Source: Thermoplasmata archaeon
Lineage (GTDB): Archaea > Thermoplasmatota > Thermoplasmata > Thermoplasmatales > GCA-001856825
Direction: 5' to 3'
DNA length: 64,000 nt
Assembly: GCA_023256475.1 (NCBI GenBank)
Contig: JAGDXP010000027.1
Coordinates: 1-64,000, forward strand
Part shown: positions 51,673 through 60,657 of the stretch, in pieces
Position numbering within the stretch: the first letter of the stretch is position 1
Layout: the number at the start of each line of letters is the position of its first letter
Notes under the pieces: generated by a model
The model's database searches: none
Told to the model about the DNA's origin: nothing
Seen by the model: the letters and a program-made list of their open reading frames with translations, nothing else
Translations under genes and position numbers: made by a program

Positions 51673-53004
51673 TTAATGATATTTCTTCAGATGAATTTGA
51701 TATTTTTCCAGAATACTGTCGACTATCTCCATGGAATTTCCTATGTAATCCAATGGATTGGCCTCTGGAACATTCAAGTTGGTTATCTTCCTTACCTCAT
51801 CTATTAATCTGGTTTGATTTTTCCTAGCTTCCATTGAAGATTTCCTCACGATTTCATGCGCATCCTGCCTACTGTATCCTCTTGACACCAGGTACATTAT
51901 ATAAGCCTCCCCCATAATCAAGTCATTCATCATGAGGTTCTTTAGCATCTTTTCCTTGTTGACTTTCAAATTTGAGAAAACGTAATTCGTTTTCAGCATT
52001 ATGTCATCTATTAATATTGAGACATAAGGTATAATGAATCTCTCAGCAGCACTGTTGGTCAAATCCCTTTCGTGCCATAAAATTGCTGACTCATGCATAG
52101 GGGTTAAGAACCCCCTAATGATCCTTGCTAGCGAGCAAACATTTTCAGAAATAACAGGATTCATCTTTTGTGCCATGGTGCTCGATCCAACCTGTTTTTC
52201 TTGGTCAAAAGGTTCCTGAACTTCATCTATTTCTGGCCTCTGTAGATTTCTGATTTCCGTAGCAAATTTCTCTAAGGATGTAGCTATTCCTGCTATTACT
52301 GATACGTACTCTACATATCTGTCCCTATTCACAATTTGAGTTGGACCTTCCTCTATTCCAAGGCCTAAACTTTCCATTAATTTCTCCTGAACTTCCATGG
52401 TCTTCTTTCCCAATGCTGCTCCTGTCCCAACGGCACCCATAAATTTCCCAACGAGGATCCTCTTCTTGGCTTCAATCAACCTCTCGTGGTGTCTCATGAT
52501 TTCGCTTAAATACACTGAAACTTTTAAGCCAAATGTTATAGGAAGTGCATGCTGGCCATGGGTTCTTCCTATCATTGGTGTTTCTTTGTGTGATTTGGCC
52601 AGTGAATATAGTGTATTTTCCAATTTTGAAAAGTCCTCCTCCAGGTAAATTAAGAAATCCTTCAATTGCAGGGCTGTTGCAGTGTCATTTATATCGTTGC
52701 TTGTGGCACCTAAATGAACATACTTTCCTGCATCCCCAGATACGTTTGATAATTCCTTTACCATGGCCATTATATCATGATTTATCTCTGATTCTATCTC
52801 CTTCACTTTTTCTAGCTTAACATATTCTATATTGGCCTTTTTTGAAATTTCTTTAGCAGCGCTTTCCGGTATTATGGCCAGTTTCGCTTCTGTATTTGAT
52901 ATTTCGCTTTCTACCATTAATAAATATTTTAACCTGCCTTCCTCTGAGAATATCTCTTTTACTTCCTTCCTACCATACCTGTAATCTATTGGTGAAACAA
53001 TCAC
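51673..53004 (-). CDS. purB: Adenylosuccinate lyase
   Basis: 443 residues of the fumarase/ASL superfamily. Signatures: VHLGATSNDINDTATALQL, PMIGRTHGQHALPITFG (catalytic His), and QVGSSTMAQKMNPVISENV, the superfamily Ser loop GSSxMxxKxNP. It splits SAICAR and adenylosuccinate to release fumarate in purine synthesis. Normal length; the fit to PurB is better than to argininosuccinate lyase. It has a short AT-rich promoter gap upstream. Confidence 0.95.
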   Translation of the reverse strand: MIVSPIDYRYGRKEVKEIFSEEGRLKYLLMVESEISNTEAKLAIIPESAAKEISKKANIEYVKLEKVKEIESEINHDIMAMVKELSNVSGDAGKYVHLGATSNDINDTATALQLKDFLIYLEEDFSKLENTLYSLAKSHKETPMIGRTHGQHALPITFGLKVSVYLSEIMRHHERLIEAKKRILVGKFMGAVGTGAALGKKTMEVQEKLMESLGLGIEEGPTQIVNRDRYVEYVSVIAGIATSLEKFATEIRNLQRPEIDEVQEPFDQEKQVGSSTMAQKMNPVISENVCSLARIIRGFLTPMHESAILWHERDLTNSAAERFIIPYVSILIDDIMLKTNYVFSNLKVNKEKMLKNLMMNDLIMGEAYIMYLVSRGYSRQDAHEIVRKSSMEARKNQTRLIDEVRKITNLNVPEANPLDYIGNSMEIVDSILEKYQIHLKKYH

Positions 53005-53062
53005 TATTTGCCATGCAAAGAATGATTATTTACTTTTTCCATGGTTCTTAATTTTTGGAGAA

Positions 53063-54268
53063 TCAAATCAAGCTCAGGATGGATATGATACCTATGGAAA
53101 TTATAATTACACCCGTGAGTATCAGTGCATATTTTTTCTTATTGCTAATAGCATAATTCCCCATTATACTCGGATCGCTTGAAATCTTTATTATTACATA
53201 CAGAGGAAATGCCAGAACTATGGAATTTATAACCATGATGGTTAAAGCTAATTGTATCAGAAATTTGTAATAAAGAACAATGAAAGCAGCTGGAATTATC
53301 TCAACAAAGTATATTGCATAGAAAGCCAGATTTTCCTTTATTGAGGTGTTGAAGGAGCCTTTTATCTTCAATGCGTCGCTCATTGCATAGCTCATGCTCA
53401 TGGATATAACCATCAGAGCTAGAAAACTTGCTATTAAAAGTGCCACAGCAAATAAATAAACAAACCAGACTCCGACTGCGTTTATAAATACCTTTTCCAG
53501 AAGCGAAAGTCCGTCTTCAGTACCGGGATATCCATATTGACTAACTCGCCAGGAGAATATGACTATAGATATCATCAAAAGTTCTGAAATCAATGCCCCC
53601 AATATTGTGCCCTTATTCTCCCTGTCCAGATTACTTATATTTATTCCACGGTCAACATCAGCAGATTGATGATAGAAAAGCATCCAGGGCATTATCACCG
53701 CCCCTATATTTGCGGCAACAAGCATCAGAAATGAAAGGCTTGGGGAATATGGAATTAGATCCTCAGGTCTCACGGGAGCCGGATGTATGAATAAGTCAAG
53801 CACTGGGAAAATGAAAAGTATGAATGATATAAGAACCAACTTTCCTTCAATTTGAATATACCTACCTGAAAATATTATCAGAGTATGAAACAGAAGTATT
53901 AGCAGTATTGTCAATATTACTGGAATTCCTAATATCAAACTAGCAATAGATGCTCCTGTGAATTCTCCTACATAGGCAGCAAAATCTATAATTCCTGTTG
54001 AAAAAACTGTAAATACCGTGTATCCATGGCCGAACTTCTCAGATATAATCTTTCCCAAGGATTTTTGTGTCACTGCCCCTATCCTGGAGGCAGTGGACTG
54101 AATCAAATATAGAGGTACTGTTAGAATCAACAAAAGCAATATGAGCTTTCCTTGAAATTGTATGCCGGATTCAACTGCCGTTATCACTGACGGCCCATCT
54201 AAATCCGCCATCATTACGACCCAGCCTGGCCCAAGAATGGGCAATAGTTTTTTCAGCTTTGGATTCAT
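53063..54268 (-). CDS. NRAMP-family Mn2+/Fe2+ transporter
   Basis: 401 residues, 11 membrane helices. The NRAMP motif in helix 1 is seen as GWVVMMADLDGPSVITAVESG, where D-x-x-G binds the metal, and helix 6 has MVISMSMSYAM with the metal-binding Met region; GAVIMPWMLFYHQSADVDRG is also typical. It imports Mn2+ or Fe2+ with protons. Its ATG directly follows the stop of the DtxR-family regulator (TAGATG), so both are under the palindromic operator at 54894. Confidence 0.88.
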   Translation of the reverse strand: MNPKLKKLLPILGPGWVVMMADLDGPSVITAVESGIQFQGKLILLLLILTVPLYLIQSTASRIGAVTQKSLGKIISEKFGHGYTVFTVFSTGIIDFAAYVGEFTGASIASLILGIPVILTILLILLFHTLIIFSGRYIQIEGKLVLISFILFIFPVLDLFIHPAPVRPEDLIPYSPSLSFLMLVAANIGAVIMPWMLFYHQSADVDRGINISNLDRENKGTILGALISELLMISIVIFSWRVSQYGYPGTEDGLSLLEKVFINAVGVWFVYLFAVALLIASFLALMVISMSMSYAMSDALKIKGSFNTSIKENLAFYAIYFVEIIPAAFIVLYYKFLIQLALTIMVINSIVLAFPLYVIIKISSDPSIMGNYAISNKKKYALILTGVIIISIGIISILSLI

Positions 54269-54886
54269 CTAAATCAATCTAACAGAGTTCGCTAGTTTTC
54301 CATTTACCTCAGTTGTGCCATTGGGACCTAAAATTTCCCATCCTGTACTATATTTATTTACTTTTACTTCCGTACCTGGAAAGATGGAATTGCTGGCAAA
54401 TTTTTTCAGAAGTGTGTGATCTTCATAAGTGAGCCTAATTAGTCTATATTTTCCTCCAATTACATGATTGAGATTTGTCTCGTTTAACTTATCTTCCGGA
54501 TTAATAGGATTACCATGAGGACAAGTTGAAGGTCTACCCATATTCCTCCACAGCCTGTCCATAAGATTATCCTTTAAACTGTGTTCAAATTCCATTACCT
54601 CTTCGTGGGTATCCTCCCATGGAACCTCCAGCATTTTATAAACAAAGAGTTCCGCAATTCTGTGATTCATAATAACCCTCTTTGCATTTTCATAACCAAA
54701 GTCAGTAAATTTTATTCCTTCCTTTTCAAATGAAATAAAACCCATTGATTCCAATCTGTGCAATTCCTCCCAGGCTGTTGGCACTGACGTCTTTAACCTT
54801 TCACTTACATCCTTAATCAATACCTTATTATTGGTTTCCATTACCTCCCACACCGCTATAATGTAATCTTCGTAGTTCTTTCTCAC
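54269..54886 (-). CDS. DtxR/MntR-family metal-dependent regulator
   Basis: 205 residues from a GTG. An N-terminal winged helix (YEDYIIAVWEVMETNNKVLIK, VSERLKTSVPTAWEELHRLES), a dimerisation/metal domain with the conserved HRIAELFVYKMLEVPWEDTHEEV-type helix and GRPSTCPHGNPI, and a C-terminal SH3-like FeoA domain at about 140-205. It should repress when loaded with Fe2+ or Mn2+. It is the first gene of the NRAMP operon, and the palindrome 8 bases before its start is a plausible autoregulatory operator. Confidence 0.9.
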   Translation of the reverse strand: MRKNYEDYIIAVWEVMETNNKVLIKDVSERLKTSVPTAWEELHRLESMGFISFEKEGIKFTDFGYENAKRVIMNHRIAELFVYKMLEVPWEDTHEEVMEFEHSLKDNLMDRLWRNMGRPSTCPHGNPINPEDKLNETNLNHVIGGKYRLIRLTYEDHTLLKKFASNSIFPGTEVKVNKYSTGWEILGPNGTTEVNGKLANSVRLI

Positions 54887-54893
54887 TTATCTG

Positions 54894-54913
54894 TAATTAG
54901 GTTACCCTAATTA
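54894..54913. promoter_or_regulatory. DtxR-type palindromic operator
   Basis: TAATTAGG-TTAC-CCTAATTA is a perfect 8-base inverted repeat with a 4-base spacer. Its centre matches the bacterial DtxR core TTAGGTTA-CCTAA. It lies 8 to 27 bases before the GTG of the regulator, over its promoter. A weaker copy (GAAATTAGG...CTTAATTTC, 54936-54958) lies 23 bases further upstream. Confidence 0.7.
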
Positions 54914-55039
54914 AATCTTTATGATACCTGCAAATGAAATTAGGTTATTCTTAATTTCATGGAATTTTCTGTTAAATAAAAGAATGATTATTTAATGAAT
55001 GAATAAGAGTGGAAGAAAAATTGACAGATTAAATTTAGT

Positions 55040-55918
55040 TCATGATTTGTCCATTAAATTTGATAATAATCTGTATATTGCGGAAAAATCCAATTTTCCT
55101 AATCCTGCATTTACCCCCATTGTGTATATCTGTTCAGCTAGTGGGGTTAAAATTAAGGGGAATGTCATTCTTCTTGCAAGCTCAGTTGCATAGCTAATGT
55201 CCTTCCTTTCGTGCTCTAAATTGAAGAGCGGTTCAAACTCATTTTTCAATATGTTGTTTTTCTTTAGTTCAAGCACCTTAGACGAAGCTGAACCCGTGGA
55301 AAGTACCTTGATCTGTGTTTCAGGATTTATTCCTAAGAATTCTCCAAATTTTATGGCCTCAGATAATATGAGCATATTCACACCGAGAATTATGTTATTT
55401 ATCATCTTCATCTTTATTCCACTTCCAGTGGGCCCAATATAAATTATGTTTTTGCCCATGGCACTAAAAACTTTTTTAGATTTTTCGAAGGTATCGAGTT
55501 TTCCACCCACCATAATGGTTAGCTCTCCTTTTTCAGCTGCAGGTATTGATCCAGTGACAGGAGCATCCAAGAATTCAGCACCCTTACCTTCAACCATCTT
55601 TGCTATTTCTTCAGTTACTGTAGGGGAAATAGTACTCATATCGATATATATCTTGCCTGGGCCCAATCCGGAGAGAATGCCGTCAGGCCCTTGAAAAAGC
55701 GACTTAACTGCCTCTGAATCGGTCAACATTGTTATTGTAAATTTGCTATTTTCTGCAACCTCCCTTGGCGTTTTCGCTATTTTGAATTCTGTATCTCCCA
55801 GCAACTTATATTTTTCCTTTGATCTGTTGAAAACGATAACATTGTATCCGGCCTTTTGAATGTTCTTCACCATAGGAATACCCATCTTACCCAAGCCTAT
55901 AAAACCAACATTTTCCAT
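55040..55918 (-). CDS. 3-hydroxyisobutyrate-dehydrogenase-family oxidoreductase
   Basis: 292 residues. An N-terminal NAD(P) fold (VGFIGLGKMGIPMVKNIQKAG, then FNRSKEK, whose basic residues suggest NADP), the substrate signature FLDAPVTGSIPAAEKGELTIMVGG, and the catalytic Lys region IGPTGSGIKMKMINN. The family reduces or oxidises beta-hydroxy acids such as 3-hydroxyisobutyrate, tartronate semialdehyde or succinic semialdehyde. Which one is not decided by the sequence. It stands alone, divergent from the ArfC-like gene. Confidence 0.87.
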   Translation of the reverse strand: MENVGFIGLGKMGIPMVKNIQKAGYNVIVFNRSKEKYKLLGDTEFKIAKTPREVAENSKFTITMLTDSEAVKSLFQGPDGILSGLGPGKIYIDMSTISPTVTEEIAKMVEGKGAEFLDAPVTGSIPAAEKGELTIMVGGKLDTFEKSKKVFSAMGKNIIYIGPTGSGIKMKMINNIILGVNMLILSEAIKFGEFLGINPETQIKVLSTGSASSKVLELKKNNILKNEFEPLFNLEHERKDISYATELARRMTFPLILTPLAEQIYTMGVNAGLGKLDFSAIYRLLSNLMDKS

Positions 55919-55966
55919 GCTATGGTATTACAAGAACATTTAATAAATTAATGCAATAATAGCCCG

Positions 55967-56614
55967 ATGGATTTAAAATATCCTCATGTTCATATCAATT
56001 TTGCATGCTCTATGGATGGAAAGATCGCAATGCCAGATGGTAAACCCTACAAATTCTCGTCCTTTGAAGACATGGTCAGGGTTCATAAGTTGAGGGCAGA
56101 AGTAGATGGAATACTTGTAGGTAAAAATACAATAAAAAATGACGACCCAAAGCTCACAGTTAATCCAAAGTACTATAATTCAGATAGAAATCCTAGGGCC
56201 ATAATATTAGACAGCAAGTTGGAGCTGGATAGAAACTATAGGGTTTTTCAATACAACAGGGAAGTAATCATTTTTACAACGGTTAGCGGAATTAAGAATG
56301 ATTCAAGTAACATTAAATATGTTTCTTCCGAAGGTGAGCCTCTGACTGTGAATTTCATATTACAAAAATTAGGAGAGATGGGAATCGAAAGAATTTTAGT
56401 GGAAGGAGGAAAAACTGTTATTAGCAATTTCTTGAAATCAAATCTTTGGGATGTTTTGACAATATACTATTCCCCTATTCTAATAGGCGAAGACGGGATA
56501 AACTTCTATGATGAAGGTCTCCTTAAGTTAGAAGACATCAAGGTGGAGAAATTCTCTGAAGGTTTTCTTTTAACAGCTGTAAATATAAGAAAGAAGGAGC
56601 TCCTTGATCACTAA
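55967..56614 (+). CDS. arfC: Diaminohydroxyphosphoribosyl-pyrimidine reductase (RibD C-terminal/ArfC type)
   Basis: 215 residues. Reductase core: VHINFACSMDGKIAMPDGK, VDGILVGKNTIKNDDPKLTV, NPRAIILDSKLELD, and ERILVEGGKTVISNFLKSNL. It is a stand-alone archaeal RibD_C domain with no deaminase half. In archaeal riboflavin and F420-precursor synthesis it reduces the ribosyl group of 2,5-diamino-6-ribosylamino-pyrimidinone phosphate with NADPH. The adenosylhomocysteinase gene follows after 28 bases. Confidence 0.9.
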   Translation: MDLKYPHVHINFACSMDGKIAMPDGKPYKFSSFEDMVRVHKLRAEVDGILVGKNTIKNDDPKLTVNPKYYNSDRNPRAIILDSKLELDRNYRVFQYNREVIIFTTVSGIKNDSSNIKYVSSEGEPLTVNFILQKLGEMGIERILVEGGKTVISNFLKSNLWDVLTIYYSPILIGEDGINFYDEGLLKLEDIKVEKFSEGFLLTAVNIRKKELLDH

Positions 56615-56642
56615 TTAATCGTATATTGGAAAATTCTAATTA

Positions 56643-57878
56643 GTGTCACGGATTAACCATTATATGAATGATGGATTCAACAAAATTAAATGGGCAGAAG
56701 AATGGATGAAGGTTATTGCAAAGATAAGGGAGGACTTCAAAAGGGAGAAACCGTTTGAAGGTATGAAAATCAGCATGGCAATGCATCTTGAAGCCAAAAC
56801 TGCCGTACTTGCGCTCACCTTAATGGATGGGGGTGCTCAAGTTAGCGTAGCGGGCTGCAACCCTCTTTCCACTGATGATGATGTCGCCATATCCTTAAAG
56901 AATGATTTCGGAATTGATGTTCACGCCAGAAGAGGAATGACAAGCGATGAATACTATGAAAATTTGAGGAAAGTCTTGTCTATTAAACCTAACATTATTA
57001 TAGATGATGGAGGAGATTTAACCGCCCTTGCCATAAAGAATAAGGATCTCTCAGAAAACTTAATTGGTGGAAATGAAGAAACGACCACAGGAGTCATAAG
57101 ACTGAAGAGTATGGAAAAGGCGGGAGTGCTAAAATTTCCCATGTTTGATGTCAATGATGCCCTGATGAAGCACTTGTTCGATAATAGATATGGAACCGGT
57201 CAAAGCACCTTGGATGGAATAATGAACTCAACAAATCTGATCATTGCTGGAAAGAAGGTTGTGGTGGCAGGATACGGTTGGTGTGGTAAGGGAATAGCGA
57301 ACAGAATGAAAGGTATGGGAGCCATCGTTACAGTCACTGAAATTGATCCGTTTAAAGCAATTGAAGCAAAGATGGATGGATTCACCGTGATGCCCATGGA
57401 AAAGGCAATTGAAGATGCAGATTTGGTGGTTACTGCTACTGGCGTCAAGGATGTGGTTACTTTAGAACATGTAAAAAGGGCCAAGGATGGCATAATCCTA
57501 GCAAATGCCGGTCATTTCAACAATGAGGTTTCCGTAGAAGAATTTGAAAAGGTGTCAAAGGGTATTGAAGTTAGAAGAAATGTCAAAAGATTCAATCTAT
57601 TCAATAAAAAAGTGTTTGTTCTTGCAGATGGAAGACTTGTAAATCTGGCAGCAGGACAAGGACATCCAGTTGAAATAATGGATTTATCTTTCTCAATTCA
57701 GGCGCTTACTGCCAGATATCTGGCTAAGAACAGGCCAAGGGATGCTAAAGTTTACCCCGTTCCGGAGGAAGTAGATAGACAGGTTGCTGAAATTTTCCTA
57801 AAAGTAAATGGGATTCATATTGATAAACTAACGGAAGAGCAGTTGAAATATATCAATTCGTGGGAAGAGGGCACATAG
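56643..57878 (+). CDS. ahcY: S-adenosylhomocysteinase
   Basis: 411 residues from a GTG, the archaeal/short form. Signatures: SMAMHLEAKTAVLALTL, RYGTGQSTLDGIMNSTN, the NAD-binding VVVAGYGWCGKGIANRMKGMGA, and the end DRQVAEIFLKVNGIHIDKLT. It hydrolyses S-adenosylhomocysteine to adenosine and homocysteine, keeping methyltransferases active. It is downstream of the ArfC-like gene on the same strand, perhaps cotranscribed. Confidence 0.95.
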   Translation: MSRINHYMNDGFNKIKWAEEWMKVIAKIREDFKREKPFEGMKISMAMHLEAKTAVLALTLMDGGAQVSVAGCNPLSTDDDVAISLKNDFGIDVHARRGMTSDEYYENLRKVLSIKPNIIIDDGGDLTALAIKNKDLSENLIGGNEETTTGVIRLKSMEKAGVLKFPMFDVNDALMKHLFDNRYGTGQSTLDGIMNSTNLIIAGKKVVVAGYGWCGKGIANRMKGMGAIVTVTEIDPFKAIEAKMDGFTVMPMEKAIEDADLVVTATGVKDVVTLEHVKRAKDGIILANAGHFNNEVSVEEFEKVSKGIEVRRNVKRFNLFNKKVFVLADGRLVNLAAGQGHPVEIMDLSFSIQALTARYLAKNRPRDAKVYPVPEEVDRQVAEIFLKVNGIHIDKLTEEQLKYINSWEEGT

Positions 57879-57962
57879 CCCCCATGGCAATTGTGAGGAA
57901 GTTAATCACGTTCTGGGTATTTAATTGATTTCTTATATATTTTCTATAGGAATTCGCAAAAT

Positions 57963-57977
57963 CATATATATATAAAA
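57963..57977 (+). promoter_or_regulatory. egsA promoter (TATA box)
   Basis: CATATATATATAAAA lies 14 to 28 bases before the GTG at 57991. It is the only strong TATA-like element in the 112-base gap after ahcY, and the spacing fits a leaderless or nearly leaderless message. Confidence 0.45.
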
Positions 57978-57990
57978 CTCATAGAAGTCT

Positions 57991-59049
57991 GTGCCCTTCG
58001 AAAAGCTAACAGAAATGATCTTGCCACGCATTGTCATAGGTGGACATGGAGCTATTGAAAAAATAGGAGAGGTTTATGAAAAAGTAGGAGGGGCAAAAAA
58101 ATGTATAATTGTTACCGGTGAGGTAACTTCTAAATTGGCTGGAAACAAAGTATTTGAAATTTTAAATTCCATGAATGTTGATGCGAAAATAATCAACGTA
58201 GGAAAAGCCACTGATGAAAATGTTGAAACGGTTAAATCCGAAGCAAAGAAAATAGGTGCCGAAACTATTATCGGGGTAGGTGGGGGTACAAAGATAGATA
58301 TTTCTAAAAAAGCCTCGTTTGATCTTGGAATTGATTTTATTTCAGTACCCACATCAGCTAGCCATGATGGTGTTGCATCCCCAAGAGCGTCCATAATCAG
58401 AAATGGAATATCCGTGTCCGTGGAGGCAAATATGCCTGTGGCTATAGTAGCTGACACCGAAATTATGGTTAAGGCACCCTTTAGATACCTGGCGTCTGGA
58501 GCTGCCGATGTTCTTTCTAATATCACAGCAGTAAAAGACTGGGCTTTGGCCCATAGGCTTAAGGGAGAGAGGATAAGTAACTCTGCAATGATGATATCAG
58601 AATTTGCAGCGAAAGAAATAATAAATAATGCTTCACAAATTAAACCGAATCTGGAGGAAAGCGTTTGGTTCGTCATGAAACAGATAGCTTATTCAGGAAT
58701 AGCCATGAGCATTGCGGGTTCCTCCAGACCAGCTTCTGGATCAGAACATATGTTTGCACATGCCGTAGAGGCACTGGGTAAAAGCCAGGCACTTCATGGC
58801 GAACTGTGCGGTATCGGTACCATAATTTCTATGTATCTGCACGGAGGGGACTGGAAAATGATTAAAGATACATTGGAAAAGATAGGGGCCCCAACGCAAT
58901 TTTATCAAGTTGGTCTAACAGAGGATGAGGGTGTTCAGGCTCTCATGATGGCCCATAAAATAAGGCCGGACAGGTATACCATATTGGGAGAAAATGGCCT
59001 TAGCGAAGCTGCTGCTAGAGAGGCTGTAAGAATAACAGGGGTGGTATAA
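57991..59049 (+). CDS. egsA: sn-Glycerol-1-phosphate dehydrogenase
   Basis: 352 residues from a GTG. Iron/zinc-dependent dehydrogenase fold: IIGVGGGTKIDISKKASFD (NAD(P) loop), ISVPTSASHDGVASPRASI (the G1PDH signature), SRPASGSEHMFAHAVEAL (metal His) and QALHGELCGIGTIISM. It reduces dihydroxyacetone phosphate to sn-glycerol-1-phosphate, the stereochemical hallmark of archaeal lipids. It begins a run with UPF0179 and the GTPase (4 and -4 base junctions). Confidence 0.96.
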   Translation: MPFEKLTEMILPRIVIGGHGAIEKIGEVYEKVGGAKKCIIVTGEVTSKLAGNKVFEILNSMNVDAKIINVGKATDENVETVKSEAKKIGAETIIGVGGGTKIDISKKASFDLGIDFISVPTSASHDGVASPRASIIRNGISVSVEANMPVAIVADTEIMVKAPFRYLASGAADVLSNITAVKDWALAHRLKGERISNSAMMISEFAAKEIINNASQIKPNLEESVWFVMKQIAYSGIAMSIAGSSRPASGSEHMFAHAVEALGKSQALHGELCGIGTIISMYLHGGDWKMIKDTLEKIGAPTQFYQVGLTEDEGVQALMMAHKIRPDRYTILGENGLSEAAAREAVRITGVV

Positions 59050-59053
59050 TTCA

Positions 59054-59476
59054 ATGATAATAACCTTGGTTCCGCAATACCTTGCAAAGGAGGGATCAGA
59101 ATTTTTATTCATTGGACCTTTAAAAGAGTGTGGGACATGCAATTTAAAAAATGTGTGTTATAATCTTAAACCCAATAAACAATATAGAGTTGTAAAATCC
59201 AGAGAGAAGGAACATAAATGCTTCATTCATCCCAATAACAAGGTTATAACAGTGGAAGTTGAAGAGTTACCTAGAAATGTTATGGTGCCAAAGAGGTATG
59301 CGAAAGAAGGTGCAATAATTTCATATAAAAGGGTCGAATGTGAAAATATAAAATGCCCATTTTCTTCAATCTGTATATTCAATTCAGTTCCAGAGGATTC
59401 CAAGTTGAAGATTTTGGAAATAAAAAGCGGTAGATGCCCCCTAAATTTTGGGCTGGTAGAGGCAGAAGTTGAATGA
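59054..59476 (+). CDS. UPF0179 family protein
   Basis: 140 residues with eight or nine Cys in pairs: ECGTCNLKNVCYNL near residue 25, then ECENIKCPFSSICIF near 95 and GRCPLNFG near 128, suggesting two metal sites (iron-sulfur or zinc). This archaeal family is conserved but its function is not established. It is four bases after egsA and its stop overlaps the GTPase start (ATGA at 59473-59476). Confidence 0.88.
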   Translation: MIITLVPQYLAKEGSEFLFIGPLKECGTCNLKNVCYNLKPNKQYRVVKSREKEHKCFIHPNNKVITVEVEELPRNVMVPKRYAKEGAIISYKRVECENIKCPFSSICIFNSVPEDSKLKILEIKSGRCPLNFGLVEAEVE

Positions 59477-60657
59477 GCAATCAAATAGGGATTATCGGCA
59501 AACCCAATGTGGGAAAGAGTACCCTTTTTTCTGCCCTCACTGAAAATATTGTGGGTATTGGAAATTATCCATTTACAACAATTGAGTCCAATATTGGAGT
59601 TGCTTATGTCAGGGCAAAATGCCCAGATTCAGAAATTGGAAAACACTGCAACCCAAAATTTGGAAAATGTGAAAACGGCATAAGGTATGTGCCTATACAA
59701 ATCATAGATGTTGCCGGTCTTGTGCCTGATGCCCACCTCGGCAAGGGGCTTGGCAACAAGTTTCTGGATGACCTGAGGAAAGCTGAGGGATTTATACAGG
59801 TTGTGGATTCAACAGGATCTCTTGACAGACAGGGTAACTTCGTAGGATATGGAAAGTTCGATCCTCTGGATGATTATGAATTTGTTCATCGAGAAATTGT
59901 AATGTGGATAGCCGGCATAATAGGAGATAATTTACAGAAAGGTCTAAGAAAGATAGAATCAGAGGGAGGGAAAGTTGAAGAGTTAATACATTCAAAAGTA
60001 GCGGGACTTGGCATAGATGAAAAGACCACAGCCCTGGCAGTAAAAAGTGCTGGAGTACCTTCTAATTTTAAAAATTGGAGTGAAGAGGATACATTGAGAA
60101 TAGCAGAAGAATTGATAAAATATTCAAAACCCTCCATGATAGTTGGGACTAAAGCTGATCTGCTCTCTCCCGGGCAGCTGGAAGCAATAAAGGCTAGAGG
60201 TATTTTTCCAGTTTCTGGAGATTTTGAATTGGCTCTGAAGAAAGCAAGTAAAGCTGGCCTCATTAAATACAATCCTGGTGATGATGATTTTGTGATAATA
60301 GATGAATCTAAATTAAATAATCAGCAGAAGGATGCTCTTGAAAGGATAAGGAAGTTTATCAAAGCAAATGGAGGAACTGGTGTACAGCAGGCTCTTGAAC
60401 GAATGGTATACGATGTTCTAAATTATATCGTGGTATATCCGGTAGAGGATGAGACTCACTGGACTGATAAATCGGGCAATGTCCTCCCTGATGCAATACT
60501 GATGAAAAAAGGTTCTACAGCACTGGATCTAGCATATAAAATACACACTGATTTGGGCGAAAACTTCATTAGAGCAATAAATGGGAGAACTAAGAGAATA
60601 CTTGGGAAAGAGTATGTACTGAACAACGGAGATGTAATTAAAATCGTTGCACATTAA
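59473..60657 (+). CDS. YchF/Ygr210-type GTP-binding protein
   Basis: 394 residues. G1 GIIGKPNVGKSTLFSAL, G2/Switch NYPFTTIESNIGVAYV, G3 IIDVAGLVPDAHLGKGLGNKFLDDLRKAE, G4 VGTKADLLSPGQ, plus a helical insert and a C-terminal TGS domain (PDAILMKKGSTALDLAYKIHTDLG). TKAD at G4 (rather than the NxxE of bacterial YchF) suggests GTP specificity, as in the archaeal/eukaryotic Ygr210 branch. Likely ribosome- or translation-linked. Convergent with KsgA (4-base overlap). Confidence 0.9.
   Translation: MSNQIGIIGKPNVGKSTLFSALTENIVGIGNYPFTTIESNIGVAYVRAKCPDSEIGKHCNPKFGKCENGIRYVPIQIIDVAGLVPDAHLGKGLGNKFLDDLRKAEGFIQVVDSTGSLDRQGNFVGYGKFDPLDDYEFVHREIVMWIAGIIGDNLQKGLRKIESEGGKVEELIHSKVAGLGIDEKTTALAVKSAGVPSNFKNWSEEDTLRIAEELIKYSKPSMIVGTKADLLSPGQLEAIKARGIFPVSGDFELALKKASKAGLIKYNPGDDDFVIIDESKLNNQQKDALERIRKFIKANGGTGVQQALERMVYDVLNYIVVYPVEDETHWTDKSGNVLPDAILMKKGSTALDLAYKIHTDLGENFIRAINGRTKRILGKEYVLNNGDVIKIVAH

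Noticed and set aside
58074-58676. 200-codon ORF antisense to egsA
   Set aside because: Composition is that of a reversed frame of egsA (Ser/Phe/Thr/Ile-rich) and no known motif appears.
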